From: Mesostigma viride | Taxonomy: Eukaryota; Streptophyta; Mesostigmatophyceae; Mesostigmatales; Mesostigmataceae | Assembly: GCA_009746045.1 (NCBI GenBank) | Contig: RPFO01000114.1 | Location: 1,577,604-1,630,110 of the forward strand | DNA: 52,507 bases | Direction of reading: 5' to 3' | Shown: one piece after another, positions 32,402 through 42,115 of the stretch | Layout of the letters: each line of letters opens with the position of its first letter | Numbering within the stretch: position 1 is the stretch's first letter | Notes under the pieces: model-generated | What the model was told of the DNA's origin: nothing | What the model saw: the letters and a program-made list of their open reading frames with translations, nothing else | Database searches by the model: none | Made by a program: the position numbers and the translations under genes

Positions 32402-34688
32402 ATGTCAGAGCCTACCCCTCCGGCTGAGAGCCCGCTGCCGTCCCTGCCCCTACCGGACCCTGAGCTGTACTTCGAGGCCCTTCCGGGCCGTTGGGTTCAC
32501 GGTCTAGTTTCCCGGGTGGCGTCGTGCATCCGGCCCTCCAGGCCCAGCATGCGGGCATAGTCAGGGCGGCTCTCTTCGGGGTCACGTGGTACGGTCCTTC
32601 CCCTGCTGAACCGCATCAGCTTGTTTTGCACGGATTTGACGATGCCGGCCACTGTTTGCTAGAATGTGGCTCCAGCTGTCCAGCCCTGGGACAGATAGCT
32701 GCGATTCTCCAGTGCCCCAGGGTGTTTTCCTACCTTTCTACCCCTGTGGGCCGCTCTGCCTACGGGATGTGTTCCCCTGGCTTCCTGCCGAGGGTGATGC
32801 GGAGCTGGATGAGAACCCCTGCGACCTGTTACGGGCCGTAGAGTTTATGGAGATAGCAGACCAGAACGCGGGTGTAGGATTTGGCGACCCTACCCCTACG
32901 GACGCGCCGGTAGAGGCGCAGTATTCCCCTGAGTATTCGGCCTCCCCTGCGGCGTCCTCCTCTTCAGTGTCGGCGCCTTCCCCTGTCCCGTCTTCACCGA
33001 GGTCGGTCCTGTGCGCATCGGTGGAGCCTACCCCTTCGGGCTCTGGTCGTGAGCCTGATCCTCTTGCAGCGACAGTTTCTGCGATGCAGGCGCAGATCCA
33101 GTCCCTGACGGCGGCCTTCGGGGCCTTCATGGCGGCCCAGGCGCACGCTCCAGCCACGCCAGGTGGGGTGTCTGTTGCAGCTGTGCCCCCTTCCCCTTCG
33201 GTCGCCTCGGCGTCTACGGTTCCCTCTGGTGCTGCAGCTCCTACGCCTTCGGCTACCGCTGCGCCTGCTACTGACGTACCTGCGCCTCGGCGCGAGTCCG
33301 CCGTCCCAGTGGCAGCGCCCGCCGCCGCCGCGTCCGAGCCGCCCACCACGTCAGCGCCGCCCTCGCGGGGTTTCTTCAGCGACCCGGGCGGTCTTCCCAG
33401 GCTTTGGGAGGGCGGTCCTCCGCAGAGGATCCCGGTGCCTGACTGGAGCTTGGACGGTAACCAGTCGTATGCCGGATTGCCTGTCCCCACGGGTCCTATT
33501 TTCAACATGTGGCCTGGTGGTGCTCCACCCCCAGAGACCGGCGCGCCAGTTGCGGAGGCGGGTCCGTCGCGACCCCCTGCGGCCTCGGGTCCGACGCGGC
33601 CCCCTGTTGTACCGGCACCTTCTGCGCCTGTGCCGGTTCCTACCCCTTCGCCGGCCCCTGCCCCTTCGGCCCCGCGGTCTTTGGCTGCGGTTGTTCGGTC
33701 CAGTGGCTCTGACCCGCGCGCCACCCGCGCTGCCGATTCCCTTCGGGAGTTGTCAGAGGGCGATCGGGATCGGGCCCCTTCTGTGGTGCATGCGACTCCG
33801 GAGTCGCGCGACACGCCTGTCTTCGGGTATGGTATGTCTGCGCTCGCTTGCCGCCAGTGTGACCTGCCGCGCGCCTCCGCCGAGCTGGCCATTTCGCCCA
33901 TGTCCTACGGGTTCTCCCAGGTGTGTCGGGCGCCGCGGGACCGTAACCTACCAGTTGAGACTGATCGGCCTCCTTTCGACATGGTTATTTTGGCTGATCC
34001 GGTGTTCCAGGGTGAGATCCTGGTTCGGCGCGTCCTGTACCGCTGGGCGCGGCGCCACAATGACTTGGACACCTACGGCGGGTTCCAGTGGGCCTACCCT
34101 CCGCCTCTGGGCATTATGGCCTCAGATGCTCTTACGGTAGATTTTCCTGCGGTGCCGGGTGCCACGTACAGCACCGTCCTTCAGCCCATCCTAGAGTGGG
34201 ATGCCCGTCGTCCAGCGCCCATCCCGGGCCAGGGTTTGGACTCTCGGGGTCATCCTCCTCCCCGGGCTAGCGACTACCTTGAGACGTTCGGGTCGCGACA
34301 GTGTGCCCGCCGGTGGCGTTCCCGCGAGATTCGGCACATCCGGTTGTGGCCGTCCAACGTGGAGCCCCTGGTAGATCTGTTTTTCCCGACGGGTATGCGC
34401 CCTCGGATCCGGTATCATCGCCTGCTCCTTCGGGCTCTCTGCCTGATCGCGGTAGAGCCTTTCCTACGCCTCTTTGCCTGCGGTTTCCTGGACTGGGCCC
34501 GGGGCCAGGTCGTTCTTACACAGCATAGGTACTACTGGGCCTTCCTGGGACTTTTCCCTGACGGCGTGTGGGCCGATGTTTTCCTCACTGTAGATAGGCA
34601 CGACAATGCTGAGGATGTGTCTCACTACCAGGCTTACCTGGATGTCCTGCTGGCCTCCCGTGGTACCTACCAGACGGATGGCCATTAG
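32402..34688 (+). CDS. post-pol accessory ORF of unknown function, GC-rich
   Basis: After pol an ATG at 32402 opens MSEPTPPAESPLPSLPLPDP. The protein appears to continue in other frames (IVRAALFGVTWYGPSPAEPH, then CLRDVFPWLPAEGDAELDEN) with two frame changes in 32540-32770, then runs open to 34688. The middle (about 32890-33780) is a long Pro/Ala/Ser-rich region. The C-terminal 280 residues look folded, with RYHRLLLRALCLIAVEPFLR and a repeated WARRHND/WARGQ pattern. I do not recognise a domain: there is no signal peptide, fusion peptide or clear transmembrane anchor, so it is not an obvious env. Third positions are strongly G/C, unlike gag-pol, which uses many T/A-ending codons. This suggests separate origin or capture from the host. 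Confidence 0.6.
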
Positions 34689-34689
34689 A

Positions 34690-35057
34690 TAGAGGGCCTT
34701 AGGCCCGACCTGAGGGTGTTGTCCCTCCGGTATGTAGAGTCGCCCTCATGTTCTGGCCAGTTGACTGGTCGTTCTTGGTCCTTGGTGCTGATTGGTTTAC
34801 TCTGTGTGTCCTGCCCAGTGCCGTTCCCCCCGGCAAGGACTTTGTTCCAGGCAGTTAGGGGAACCTACCACCAGGCTTGGTGCTGGCTAACCCTACACCT
34901 CCAGGCGTGGTGGTGGAGACCGTGTGAACTATTGGTGCCTTGTATCTTGGATGGCCTGCTGACTGTGTTAGTGTGTGCTGGGTGCATTAGGTTTCCTACC
35001 CCTTGTTTTCCTCCCTGTGCGTAGGGAGAGGGCTCCCTACCTTTGTGGGGGGGGAGG
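34690..35057 (+). other. 3' untranslated region of chromovirus
   Basis: No further frame is recognisable. It ends with the polypurine tract GTGGGGGGGGAGG immediately before the 3' LTR TG (35058), the expected primer for plus-strand synthesis. Confidence 0.8.
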
Positions 35058-35630
35058 TGTTACGTCGCGTAACAATTCGTTGTAGTTACGGACGTAAATT
35101 AGGTCTTTTGCCTCGGTTGTCCCTAGGTTTACGTTTAGGCTCCTACCGGGACATTATTGTCCTCGTAACAGTACTGTGGTACATTGGGTGCCGTTGGGCG
35201 CCGCGCCGCGTACTTTACTAGTGGTCCTGATCCTGTGGTAGAATGTAGTGGACCAGCGTGCATCAGTAGATGTAGTGGACCAGCGTGCATCTGTAGGCGA
35301 GGGCCATGTCGGCCCGAGCGTGTTGGACCGTTGGTGACCATTTATGCGCGTTCTACCCCTTGTGTGTGCACTCGGCGTGTGTTAAATGAATTAACACATA
35401 TAGGCTTGGGTCACGGCAGTGTAGTTGTGTTTCCTTCCTCTATTCCTGGAGTAAACGGGTTTTGATAAATGGTTGTATGGCGTATTATAGTAACACTTAC
35501 GTTAACGCATTGAGATCAGCTCCGTCACGTTCGTCTTTCGCCAGAGGGTTAAGTAGAGGAGGCCTGACCAGTTTAGGTAGTATCAGGCCCATTAGAGGTA
35601 GAGGTGGAGGTAGATATCCGCGGCGTAACA
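35058..35630 (+). repeat. 3' LTR of chromovirus
   Basis: 573 bp, identical to the 5' LTR except A at 35400 (T in the 5' copy) and C at 35506 (T in the 5' copy). Followed by the CGTAC duplication at 35631-35635. Confidence 0.97.
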
Positions 35631-35661
35631 CGTACTTTGGACAACTGGCCAGGGAGTTATA

Positions 35662-36705
35662 CAGTCATTCCCGCGTTAAGTTGCGAACGCCCCCTGAAAC
35701 TTGGCGCCGCAACTTAACGCGGGAACGCAACTTAACGGTAGAATTAGGCTAGCAGCCCACCACCTCCTCCTCTGACGGACATCTATACGGCATTCGACAG
35801 CTCTCGTCAAGCCCGATCCAGCTGCACCGTTAAAGCCGGCCAAAGTCCATTTTCCAGGCCAGATATTTTGGACAAAGGCGGGCTGCAAAACACGCCGTGG
35901 GCAGCCACGCAGTGCCTGCGTTTTATACCACAAATGCCGGTGTGTTTTAACCCTCTGACTTCGGCTCTCTCAGTTATTGGCGGGTTACTACTTTAATTGC
36001 CAGCCGGCTTCACGTTTGAATGTGACAAAACATGGGAACAGTCGTGAGGGAACTAGCTTCATTTACTGTCAAAGGCCTGCATGTAAACAATAATAACGCA
36101 ACCTTGTCTTTGCCCTTCTGTGGTGCATTCGCCGGCATGACTATGGTGGTAATTTCCATCAAGATGTCTCAATTACAGACCCTAGTGCATGGTCGTGGCG
36201 TTTTGATGAGTAGCGTAGTTAGGCTTTTCTAGACTAGATAGCTTAGAGTTAGGTTAGTTCGATTACGCGGCTTCCTCCACTCCACCCACCCGGCCCATCA
36301 TGGAATATGTGCTAAGACATGATATCCCAACGGAGGCATGTTATAATTTAATTTAATTTAATTTAATTTAATGGTCTTGGATTCTTATGTACCGCAGCCC
36401 GCAGGCTGCAAAACTGAATTTGTAAGGTTGCATTCACGCTTTTCACCTAAGCCAGCAGGCAGGGAAATTTGCGCGCCAGCGGGGCTTGCGTATTTTGCCG
36501 CCTAAAATCACGTAGCGGGTCCGGACTTGGCAAAAAATGGCCTCCTGCGCGGCCAAAAATGGCCTGACACCTACAAATTGAGTCATTACCGCGTTAAGTT
36601 GCGATGGCCTCCATGCTTAAGTTGCGGTCGCCCCCCAAACTTCGGCGCCGCAACTTAACGCGGGAACGCAACCTTAAGAAACGCAACTTAACGCGGGAAT
36701 GACTG
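35662..36705. mobile_element. 1.04-kb TA-flanked inverted-repeat DNA element (non-autonomous)
   Basis: Ends 35662-35685 and 36682-36705 are perfect 24-bp inverted repeats starting CAGTCATTCCCGCGTTAAGT, each flanked by TA. CAGTC termini with TA duplications fit the Tc1/mariner/pogo group. Each end also folds back on itself (GCGTTAAGTTGCG ... CGCAACTTAACGCGGG). At the right a further TIR-like GAGTCATTACCGCGTTAAGT starts at 36587, giving a 118-bp hairpin that could be a separate small MITE. No transposase inside; the interior holds a LINE tail. Confidence 0.75.
36196..36373 (+). mobile_element. LINE 3' end inserted in the TA element
   Basis: GGCGTTTTGATGAGTAG matches the last codons and stop of the LINE ORF2 ending RRFDE at 39457, then the same 3' UTR (GTTCGATTACGCGGCTTCCT, CCAACGGAGGCATGTTATAA) and a (TTTAA)n tail. 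A very short 5'-truncated insertion. Confidence 0.75.
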
Positions 36706-37078
36706 TACTCAATCAAAGTTGGGGGGGTACCATGGTCAAACGGGACCGACGTGAATGAAAATAATTGACTTCCGCGGCTATGGCGGTGCAGGCAAATGAC
36801 TGGTACGAGAGCATGGCTTGGAATTTTGAACTCAAATCTTGTAGTAATTATCCTTGAGTGTTATAAAGGTTATATCTCTGGCCGTGAAGCGTCTGGATGT
36901 GCGCAAGTATGTCTCTAGGTTCTAATCGGTGCGGCAGATCCTGTCAGCGGTCAGGCGGTGACAGTGCGTATGCTACCTGTTGTTCGGCAGCAAACGTCCA
37001 TATATTTGCGCGTGGATAGACTTGTTACGTTATTCTTGACATGTTTTATTAGCGATGACGGCCAGGAAAGGTTCGAGG

Positions 37079-37560
37079 CTGTGTCCGTGAGGTGGGAGTG
37101 ATGGCTCCCGCACAGCAGGTAATCTGCGGTTTCGACCTGGTACGTATTAACATGTTAGCGTTTATACATTACAGTACCAAGTCGTCCTATCGTTTATAAA
37201 CTAGTTTTAGACATGTAATCGATGGTTTTTGCTTGTCGTTTTGTTGCTTTAGTGCTTGTACGCGTTCGCTTGTGATGGTTGGGGAATACCACTATGTCAC
37301 GCAGATTTTGGACCAGATTTGATTGCTATTAGCTGAGGCTTCAACGAAACCAGTGAAGTAGCGTTTGGTATTGTCTCTAAACATGGTGGGCTTGATAACG
37401 GGATGCTTTTCCCTGCACAGACATAGCGAGACAAGTGGTTTTCTGGCAAGCTCTAGGCATTGCTTCTTGGTTTGCTGGCCCAAGTCATCCTTCTGCTTGT
37501 GCGTCCATAATGCATGCAAGAAACATGAATGGCCAGGGCCTGCTTGCATGGAAGCATAAC
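37079..37560 (+). other. possible spliced exons, unassigned
   Basis: ATGGCTCCCGCACAGCAG followed by GTAATC (37100-37120) resembles a first exon and donor. 37422-37560 lies between an acceptor (CCCTGCACAG) and a donor (CAG-GTTAGT) and can read VVFWQALGIASWFAGPSHPS. The phases do not join directly and no family is recognised. It lies within the TTAA insertion, so it might be a remnant of its cargo. From 36.7 to 38.2 kb I see nothing else. Confidence 0.15.
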
Positions 37561-38228
37561 CAGGTTAGTTCTTTTGTTTTTTCTATCATTGCCAATCATT
37601 GGAATCGCTTTATAGTGTGTTGGATGCATTGATAATGTAGCTCCTTGTGAACCCGTTATACGCTTGGTTTGGGGCCTTGGCACAAGCTTTATACTTGTTG
37701 TATAGCATGCTATTGTGACTTTTAAGCTGGAAATGTGTTTGGGAATCCATGTGTGGCCATCTATGATGTTTTGTGCCACGTTGGAATTGAATGCCTATAC
37801 GGTAGTGCTAGCAAGACACCCCAAAATAACTGCACCCGTTATAACGGTCTGAGCTATTTTGGGCTGTATGCTAGCTAGCCTGTGCAGTTCTATGGCATGT
37901 CATATTGTGAATGCATCTATGGCATGCCTGTGATTATCTTAAACTCCCCTCAAAGGGCCAGGGTCGGCAGATTTTGAGAAATGGTCCATATTGCATTATA
38001 TATCTCTTGAACCCCATCTGCACCGTACCCCCTTGGGGGGGGTGCTATTTATAGCAGCTGTGGGGCATAGATATGTGACCAATGACATGACCCCAAAGTT
38101 ATTTGATATAAAAGCATCCTTGGTTCCAAGGGTGGGCCAGAAAATGTTATTTGGCTATATACTCTCATACTTACTAAGATGCCCATACTCAGTCCGTTCT
38201 GGTGGTTCCAGTTGACACAATTGAAGGG

Positions 38229-38232
38229 TTAA
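38229..38232. repeat. TTAA target-site duplication (right)
   Basis: Right-hand partner of TTAA at 24671-24674. Confidence 0.75.
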
Positions 38233-38755
38233 GCAACACACCACCTCCACCACCTCCGCCGTCGCAGCCCAGCTTCAACGGCAGACGCTTGACCTCCGCG
38301 AGGAGGCCGAGCTCGCCAAGCGCAGCCTCAACGTCATTGTCAAGAATCTCAAGATGGAGGAAGGTGAGAATTCCGAGAAGCTTGCGCGTGCTTTTGAGAG
38401 AGAAATCCTTGATCGCATGGGCCTTACTGGTGAGATCGAGCTGGCCGCCCACCGCCTTCCCCGCGCGCGGGGTAAGGCAGGGCCGCCCCCGCTCCTTCTC
38501 ACCTTTAAGACCCCGGCGGACAAGATTTCTTTTCTCAGACGCCGCAAGCGGCTCGAGAAGACTCTCTTCACCCTTGATGACGACTTGACCCTGGCGCAGC
38601 AACAACGGCGACGGGAGCTATGGCCGACCTACCTCCAGCTCCGGCAGACCAAGGCGGGGCAGCCGGTGTACTGGAAGGGGGCGGCCATCTACGTCGGCCA
38701 CAAGCCCTGGCAGGCGACCCCCGCGGCCCCATCGACTCCAGACGCCCCAGCTTAG
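38233..38755 (+). pseudogene. LINE ORF1, C-terminal half
   Basis: Continues the ORF1 interrupted at 24671. It reads a coiled-coil-like segment (AAQLQRQTLDLREEAELAKR), then SLNVIVKNLKMEEGENSEKL as the first strand and helix of an L1 ORF1-type RRM, with LLLTFKTPADKISFLRRRKR as its later strands. A C-terminal domain follows (LTLAQQQRRRELWPTYLQLR, YWKGAAIYVG). This is the usual L1 ORF1p layout: coiled coil, RRM, CTD, a nucleic-acid chaperone. Ends at TAG 38753-38755. No ORF2 follows, only a short UTR and other LINE pieces, so this copy is ORF1-only or was deleted downstream. Confidence 0.75.
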
Positions 38756-39127
38756 GGGAATACAGCAGTAGTAGTGTAGAATAGATAGACCGTGGCCATG
38801 TACATGTACGCCTCCTAGAGGCCCTATCCCAGCTAAGCCACGCGCTTTATTTAATCATGTACATGTGTGCCTATGATGAGCCACACTCCAGATGACGCCT
38901 AGCTTTATTTAGTTATGTTGTGCCCATGCAGGGAGTCACTCTCTGCTGAGAAGCCATGCCATAGCTCTTGTATAGCCATGATGATCTTCCCCCACATGCC
39001 ACGCTCCCCCTCAACCGGGCATAGCGCGATACATCATGAGGGTGCAGGTGCCTTGGTGCACCTAGAGCAAGTGTTGTTTACATTCCCACCCTTGCAGGAA
39101 GTAGCTTAGAATGTATTATAGGCTCAT

Positions 39128-39592
39128 ATGCCCCTTCTTGCACGCACCAGCCAGGTCGACACCACCCTCGGTCTGGCCGGCCCCCTGCGGCTTGGACAGC
39201 CAGGGCGGCACATTCTGACCTGGCCTGGCCCCAAGGACATTCCCAAAAGGGTAGGGAAACCTGTCACGAACTACGTTCAGATGTTGCTGGACGACCTAGT
39301 GGTCCCAGCCCAGTTTGAGCACCGCATCCACTCTCTCTCCCGTCTTTGGACTGCCATGCAGGACAAGACGCGGTGGAAGAAGATTGTCAAGGCGCACACG
39401 CCCGACCCTGTGGGCAAGCCACCTCCCCCCAAGCGGAGGAGGCGTTTTGATGAGTAGTGCAGTTAGGATTTTCTAGATAGAGTTAGGATAGTTCGATCAC
39501 GCGGCTTCCTCCACCCCATCCATCATGAAATATGTGCTACATGACCTCCCCACGGAAGCATGTTATAATTTAATTTTAATTTAATTTAATGC
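39128..39592 (+). pseudogene. LINE ORF2 C-terminus with native 3' end
   Basis: Encodes LARTSQVDTTLGLAGPLRLG through LLDDLVVPAQFEHRIHS, then the genuine end SLSRLWTAMQDKTRWKKIVK and a basic RRRRFDE before TAG at 39455. The 3' UTR (TTCGATCACGCGGCTTCCTC ... CGGAAGCATGTTATAA) ends in (TTTAA)n at about 39592. It nearly matches 22807-23532 over the shared part, so both come from one family. Its 5' side is fused to another LINE 3' UTR (39045-39127). Confidence 0.8.
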
Positions 39593-39667
39593 CCCTTCTC
39601 AGGGCTATGTGCTACATGTACTCCCAACGGAGTTATGTTCCTAATTAATTAATTAATTAATTAATTA
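39593..39667 (+). mobile_element. LINE 3' tip with (TTAA)n tail
   Basis: GCCCCTTCTCAGGGCTATGT then CTACTCCCAACGGAG-type sequence and AATTAATT repeats. Same 3' tip as at 23565-23631. Placed directly after the tail of the preceding LINE. Confidence 0.7.
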
Positions 39668-40020
39668 ATCCACTCTCTCTCCCGTCTTTGGACTGCCATG
39701 CAGGACAAGACGCGGTGGAAGAAGATTGTCAAGGCGCACACGCCCGACCCTGTGGGCAAGCTACCTCCCCCCAAGCGGCGGAGGCGTTTTGATGAGTAGT
39801 GCAGTTAGGATTTTCTAGATAGAGTTAGGATAGTTCGATCACGCGGCTTCCTCCACCCCATCCATCATGGAATATGTGCTACATGACCTCCCCACGGAGG
39901 CATGTTATAATTTAATTTAATTCAATTTAATTTAATTTAATTTAATTTAATTTAATTTAATTTAATTTAATTTAATTTAATTTAATTTAATTTAATTTAA
40001 TTTAATTTAATTTAATTTAA
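39668..40020 (+). pseudogene. second LINE ORF2 C-terminal end and long tail
   Basis: Only the last 42 or so codons of ORF2 (SLSRLWTAMQDKTRWKKIVK to RRRRFDE, stop 39796-39798) with the same 3' UTR, then about 110 bp of (TTTAA)n (39909-40020). It is almost identical to 39335-39592, indicating recent activity or duplication. Confidence 0.8.
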
Positions 40021-40115
40021 CCCAGAGAAGGGGCATTAATGGCCTATCATACATTCTAAGCTACTTCCTGCAAGGGTGGGAATGTAAACGACCCTTGCTC
40101 TTGTATAGCCATCCA
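40021..40115 (-). mobile_element. inverted LINE 3' UTR
   Basis: Reverse complement of the UTR seen at 39045-39140 and 23495-23575 (AGAATGTA...CCCACCCTTGCAGGAAGTAG). It faces the forward LINE tail, so two LINE 3' ends meet tail to tail. Confidence 0.7.
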
Positions 40116-40124
40116 GCAGCGGCT

Positions 40125-40368
40125 TCGTACCTGGGCCGCGGCCACGGCCGAGGTCGTGGGGACAGCTGCGCCGCCCCCACCCCTGCTCCCAGCCGCCGCC
40201 GCCCGCCCGGCCGCCCTGGCCGGCCCCGCTGGGCCCCCGGCCCCGCCTAGGTCAGCGGCGGACTACCTAGTCCCCGGGCGTCCCCAACATCTACTACTGC
40301 TCCAACCTAGGGCCATTGCTGGTACTTTTGACGTCATGAAAGCAGCGTTTTGGACTAGTGGAATATGA
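40125..40368 (+). other. GC-rich Pro/Ala-coding segment
   Basis: A short GC-rich island whose open frame (40156-40368) gives low-complexity PPPPLLPAAAARPAALAGPA-type sequence. The other frame gives RGHGRGRGD. No family recognised; possibly exon debris or LINE ORF1 linker. 40370-40830 is AT-rich with nothing seen. Confidence 0.3.
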
Positions 40369-40836
40369 TTTTACAGCATAAAAAGTCCATTTTATCATGA
40401 ATGAACATGGCCAACAACCCCAAGTGCCCCTAAATTTCTCAATATTTGTAGAGAAATGCTACTTCTCATAATTAAAACCTGCACAAATGCACAATTTGGG
40501 GCATGCATGTGAAAGTTTGAAGTACAAATTCACAATGAGGTTTTACATTTTTCAATTATTAATGGTATCTCATTCTTCAATCAATCAATTTGCAATCGTC
40601 CAAACAATTTATTCATTTCATACATGTCCGAATATGTTGAAAGAACACATGCAAGTGCTCAATCAGCGTGGACCCCCTTGGACGCGCCCCACCATATATA
40701 CATTGGACACGTCACCCCAACTACTAAACTGCCCAAAGTCACGGTAACTGATCCAACTACTATGTACATCTGCATTTCTCCACGTTGCGGTGGGCAATTA
40801 CGTGCAAAACGCGATTTCGTGCAAAGTCCTCGCCCA

Positions 40837-41531
40837 TCATCGCTTGCCAGGTCGATATGAAGGAATGTTGTCCCAGCTGGCGCCTTCCTTCAGGAGAGTA
40901 ACATGTTCTCTAGCGAACTTCAGAGGGAAACGAAACTTTTGCTCGCACTCATTACTCCAACCGAGGTCGTGCCCTTCATCAAACCATCTGAACACCACCT
41001 TCTCCCTCTCTTTGCCCAGGAGGGTGCCAAAGAGCGGAAAATCTTCCTTCTTGGGGTACTTGTGCTCCCAGTTTATGCACACCTCGTCTACCCATTTCGA
41101 ACTCCAACCTCCGCGACTCAGTTTCGCGCCATCCATAAAGCGCATCCGGACGTCCGGCCGAACGTCCCTGATTCGGTTTTCGGCCGTCGCATCTCTGCCC
41201 TGACCACCACCCTTCTGCGGCTGTGCAGGTTCGTCGGCACCCTCCGTCTCCTGCCCCGCCCCTCGCCTGCCCCCTCCCCGACGTTTTGCCTTCTGCCCCT
41301 GCGCAGCCGCCGCCTCTGCCATCAACTCTTCGTACGTTTTTTCTGGCTGACCGCACGGTAAGGCTGGTGCGTGAGTTGGTGCGTTGGGTGGGAGCTCGTC
41401 CCCTCCCGCCCCCGGTTGTGCAACTGGTTCGCCGACCGCGGCCTGGCCAACAACACGGCCGGCCTCTCTGGACACAGTCCCAGACGCGGATCCACGGGGA
41501 AACCGAACTGGAGTTTCTTCTTCGCCTTTCC
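40837..41531 (-). CDS. large cluster gene, last exon
   Basis: Acceptor ACGTGCAG (41532-41539). Reads KGEEETPVRFPRGSASGTVS, an Ala/Gly/Pro/Gln-rich stretch with a basic KAKRRGGGRRGAG patch that could serve in nuclear localisation. It then continues into a more globular C-terminus (RMRFMDGAKLSRGGWSSKWV, DFPLFGTLLGKEREKVVFRW, KFRFPLKFAREHVTLL) to the stop. Joined in phase 1 to the exon ending at 41675 (SA-G-K). The C-terminal 110 residues look like a folded domain, perhaps DNA- or nucleotide-binding, but I recognise no family. Confidence 0.65.
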
Positions 41532-41674
41532 CTGCACGTAAGCACATGCCAATTAACATGAATACGGAAGGGTCGTGTGAGAAATCAATGAAGCCATGGA
41601 CTGATGCAAAAAAACTTATGTAGAAATATATATTAAGGTACTTATTAAACTCGTTTATTGAAAATGAAATTTAC

Positions 41675-42009
41675 CGGCCGAATGTACCGTTGGAGCGTGG
41701 AAGGGCATCCTTGGTCGATCGAAGGGCTCCATCAATGCGGTATAGTGTCCGGCCGATGTCCCTGGCGGCGCCTCAACATCGACCACCTCAGTCGGGCGCA
41801 TCAATCCGGCAAACGCCGGCCCTCCACCTGAGACTTTCGGCGGACCCTCCACGTTACGAGCCTCCAATACCCTCTTCTGCAGTGGGGTGCTCGCAACAAA
41901 ATCCGTGTCAGCCGACGGCTCCGGATCGTCATCCTCATTCAGCAGTATCGTGTTCGGGCATTGCTCCATCCCCGTCGAGCGGGGGGCAAAGTCATCACAA
42001 CCGTCCTTC
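41675..42009 (-). CDS. large cluster gene, penultimate exon
   Basis: Acceptor CGTCAG (42010-42015), donor GTAAAT (41669-41674). Encodes KDGCDDFAPRSTGMEQCPNT, ILLNEDDDPEPSADTDFVAS, then KVSGGGPAFAGLMRPTEVVD to VHSA. Acidic and disordered in appearance. Joins the next exon in phase 1. Confidence 0.6.
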
Positions 42010-42115
42010 CTGACGACGGTACGGGATCGTCACCCAGACCCAAAGAAACCGAGGCGAGGGCGGGGGTCCCCTCAACCGGGGGTCCCCATGAATCCTGACG
42101 AGGCCTCATTCCCAC

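Larger units (their letters stand above)
24845..35630 (+). mobile_element. Ty3/gypsy chromovirus with two accessory ORFs
   Basis: A complete 10,786-bp LTR retrotransposon: 573-bp LTRs, 5-bp CGTAC duplication, TGTTAC...GTAACA termini. Order on the plus strand: 5' LTR, candidate PBS, viroplasmin-like ORF, gag, protease, RT-RNase H-integrase-chromodomain, post-pol ORF, polypurine tract, 3' LTR. The LTRs differ at two positions (25187/35400 and 25293/35506), so insertion is recent. Despite this youth, gag, protease and the post-pol ORF each contain apparent frame changes, which may be programmed, read errors or real lesions. It is inserted inside the TTAA element. Confidence 0.95.
24675..38228. 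mobile_element. piggyBac-type (TTAA, CCCTT ends) insertion, 13.55 kb including nested elements
   Basis: The left end is CCCTTAATTTGT and the right end, inverted, is CCCTTCAATTGT (10 of 12 identical), each next to TTAA. TTAA targets with CCC termini are typical of piggyBac transposons. A subterminal CGGACTGAGT occurs near both ends (as a hairpin on the left). Removing 24675-38228 plus one TTAA joins the two halves of a LINE ORF1 in frame, independent support for these exact borders. Subtracting the nested chromovirus (10.79 kb with its duplication) and the TA element (about 1.05 kb) leaves about 1.7 kb in which I see no transposase, so it is probably non-autonomous. Confidence 0.7.

Noticed and set aside
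32738-33901. 387-aa antisense ORF over the post-pol ORF
   Set aside because: Low-complexity mirror of a GC-rich Pro/Ala region; no domain.
32402-34688. Post-pol ORF as an envelope gene
   Set aside because: No signal peptide, glycosylation-rich ectodomain, fusion peptide or clear membrane anchor visible.
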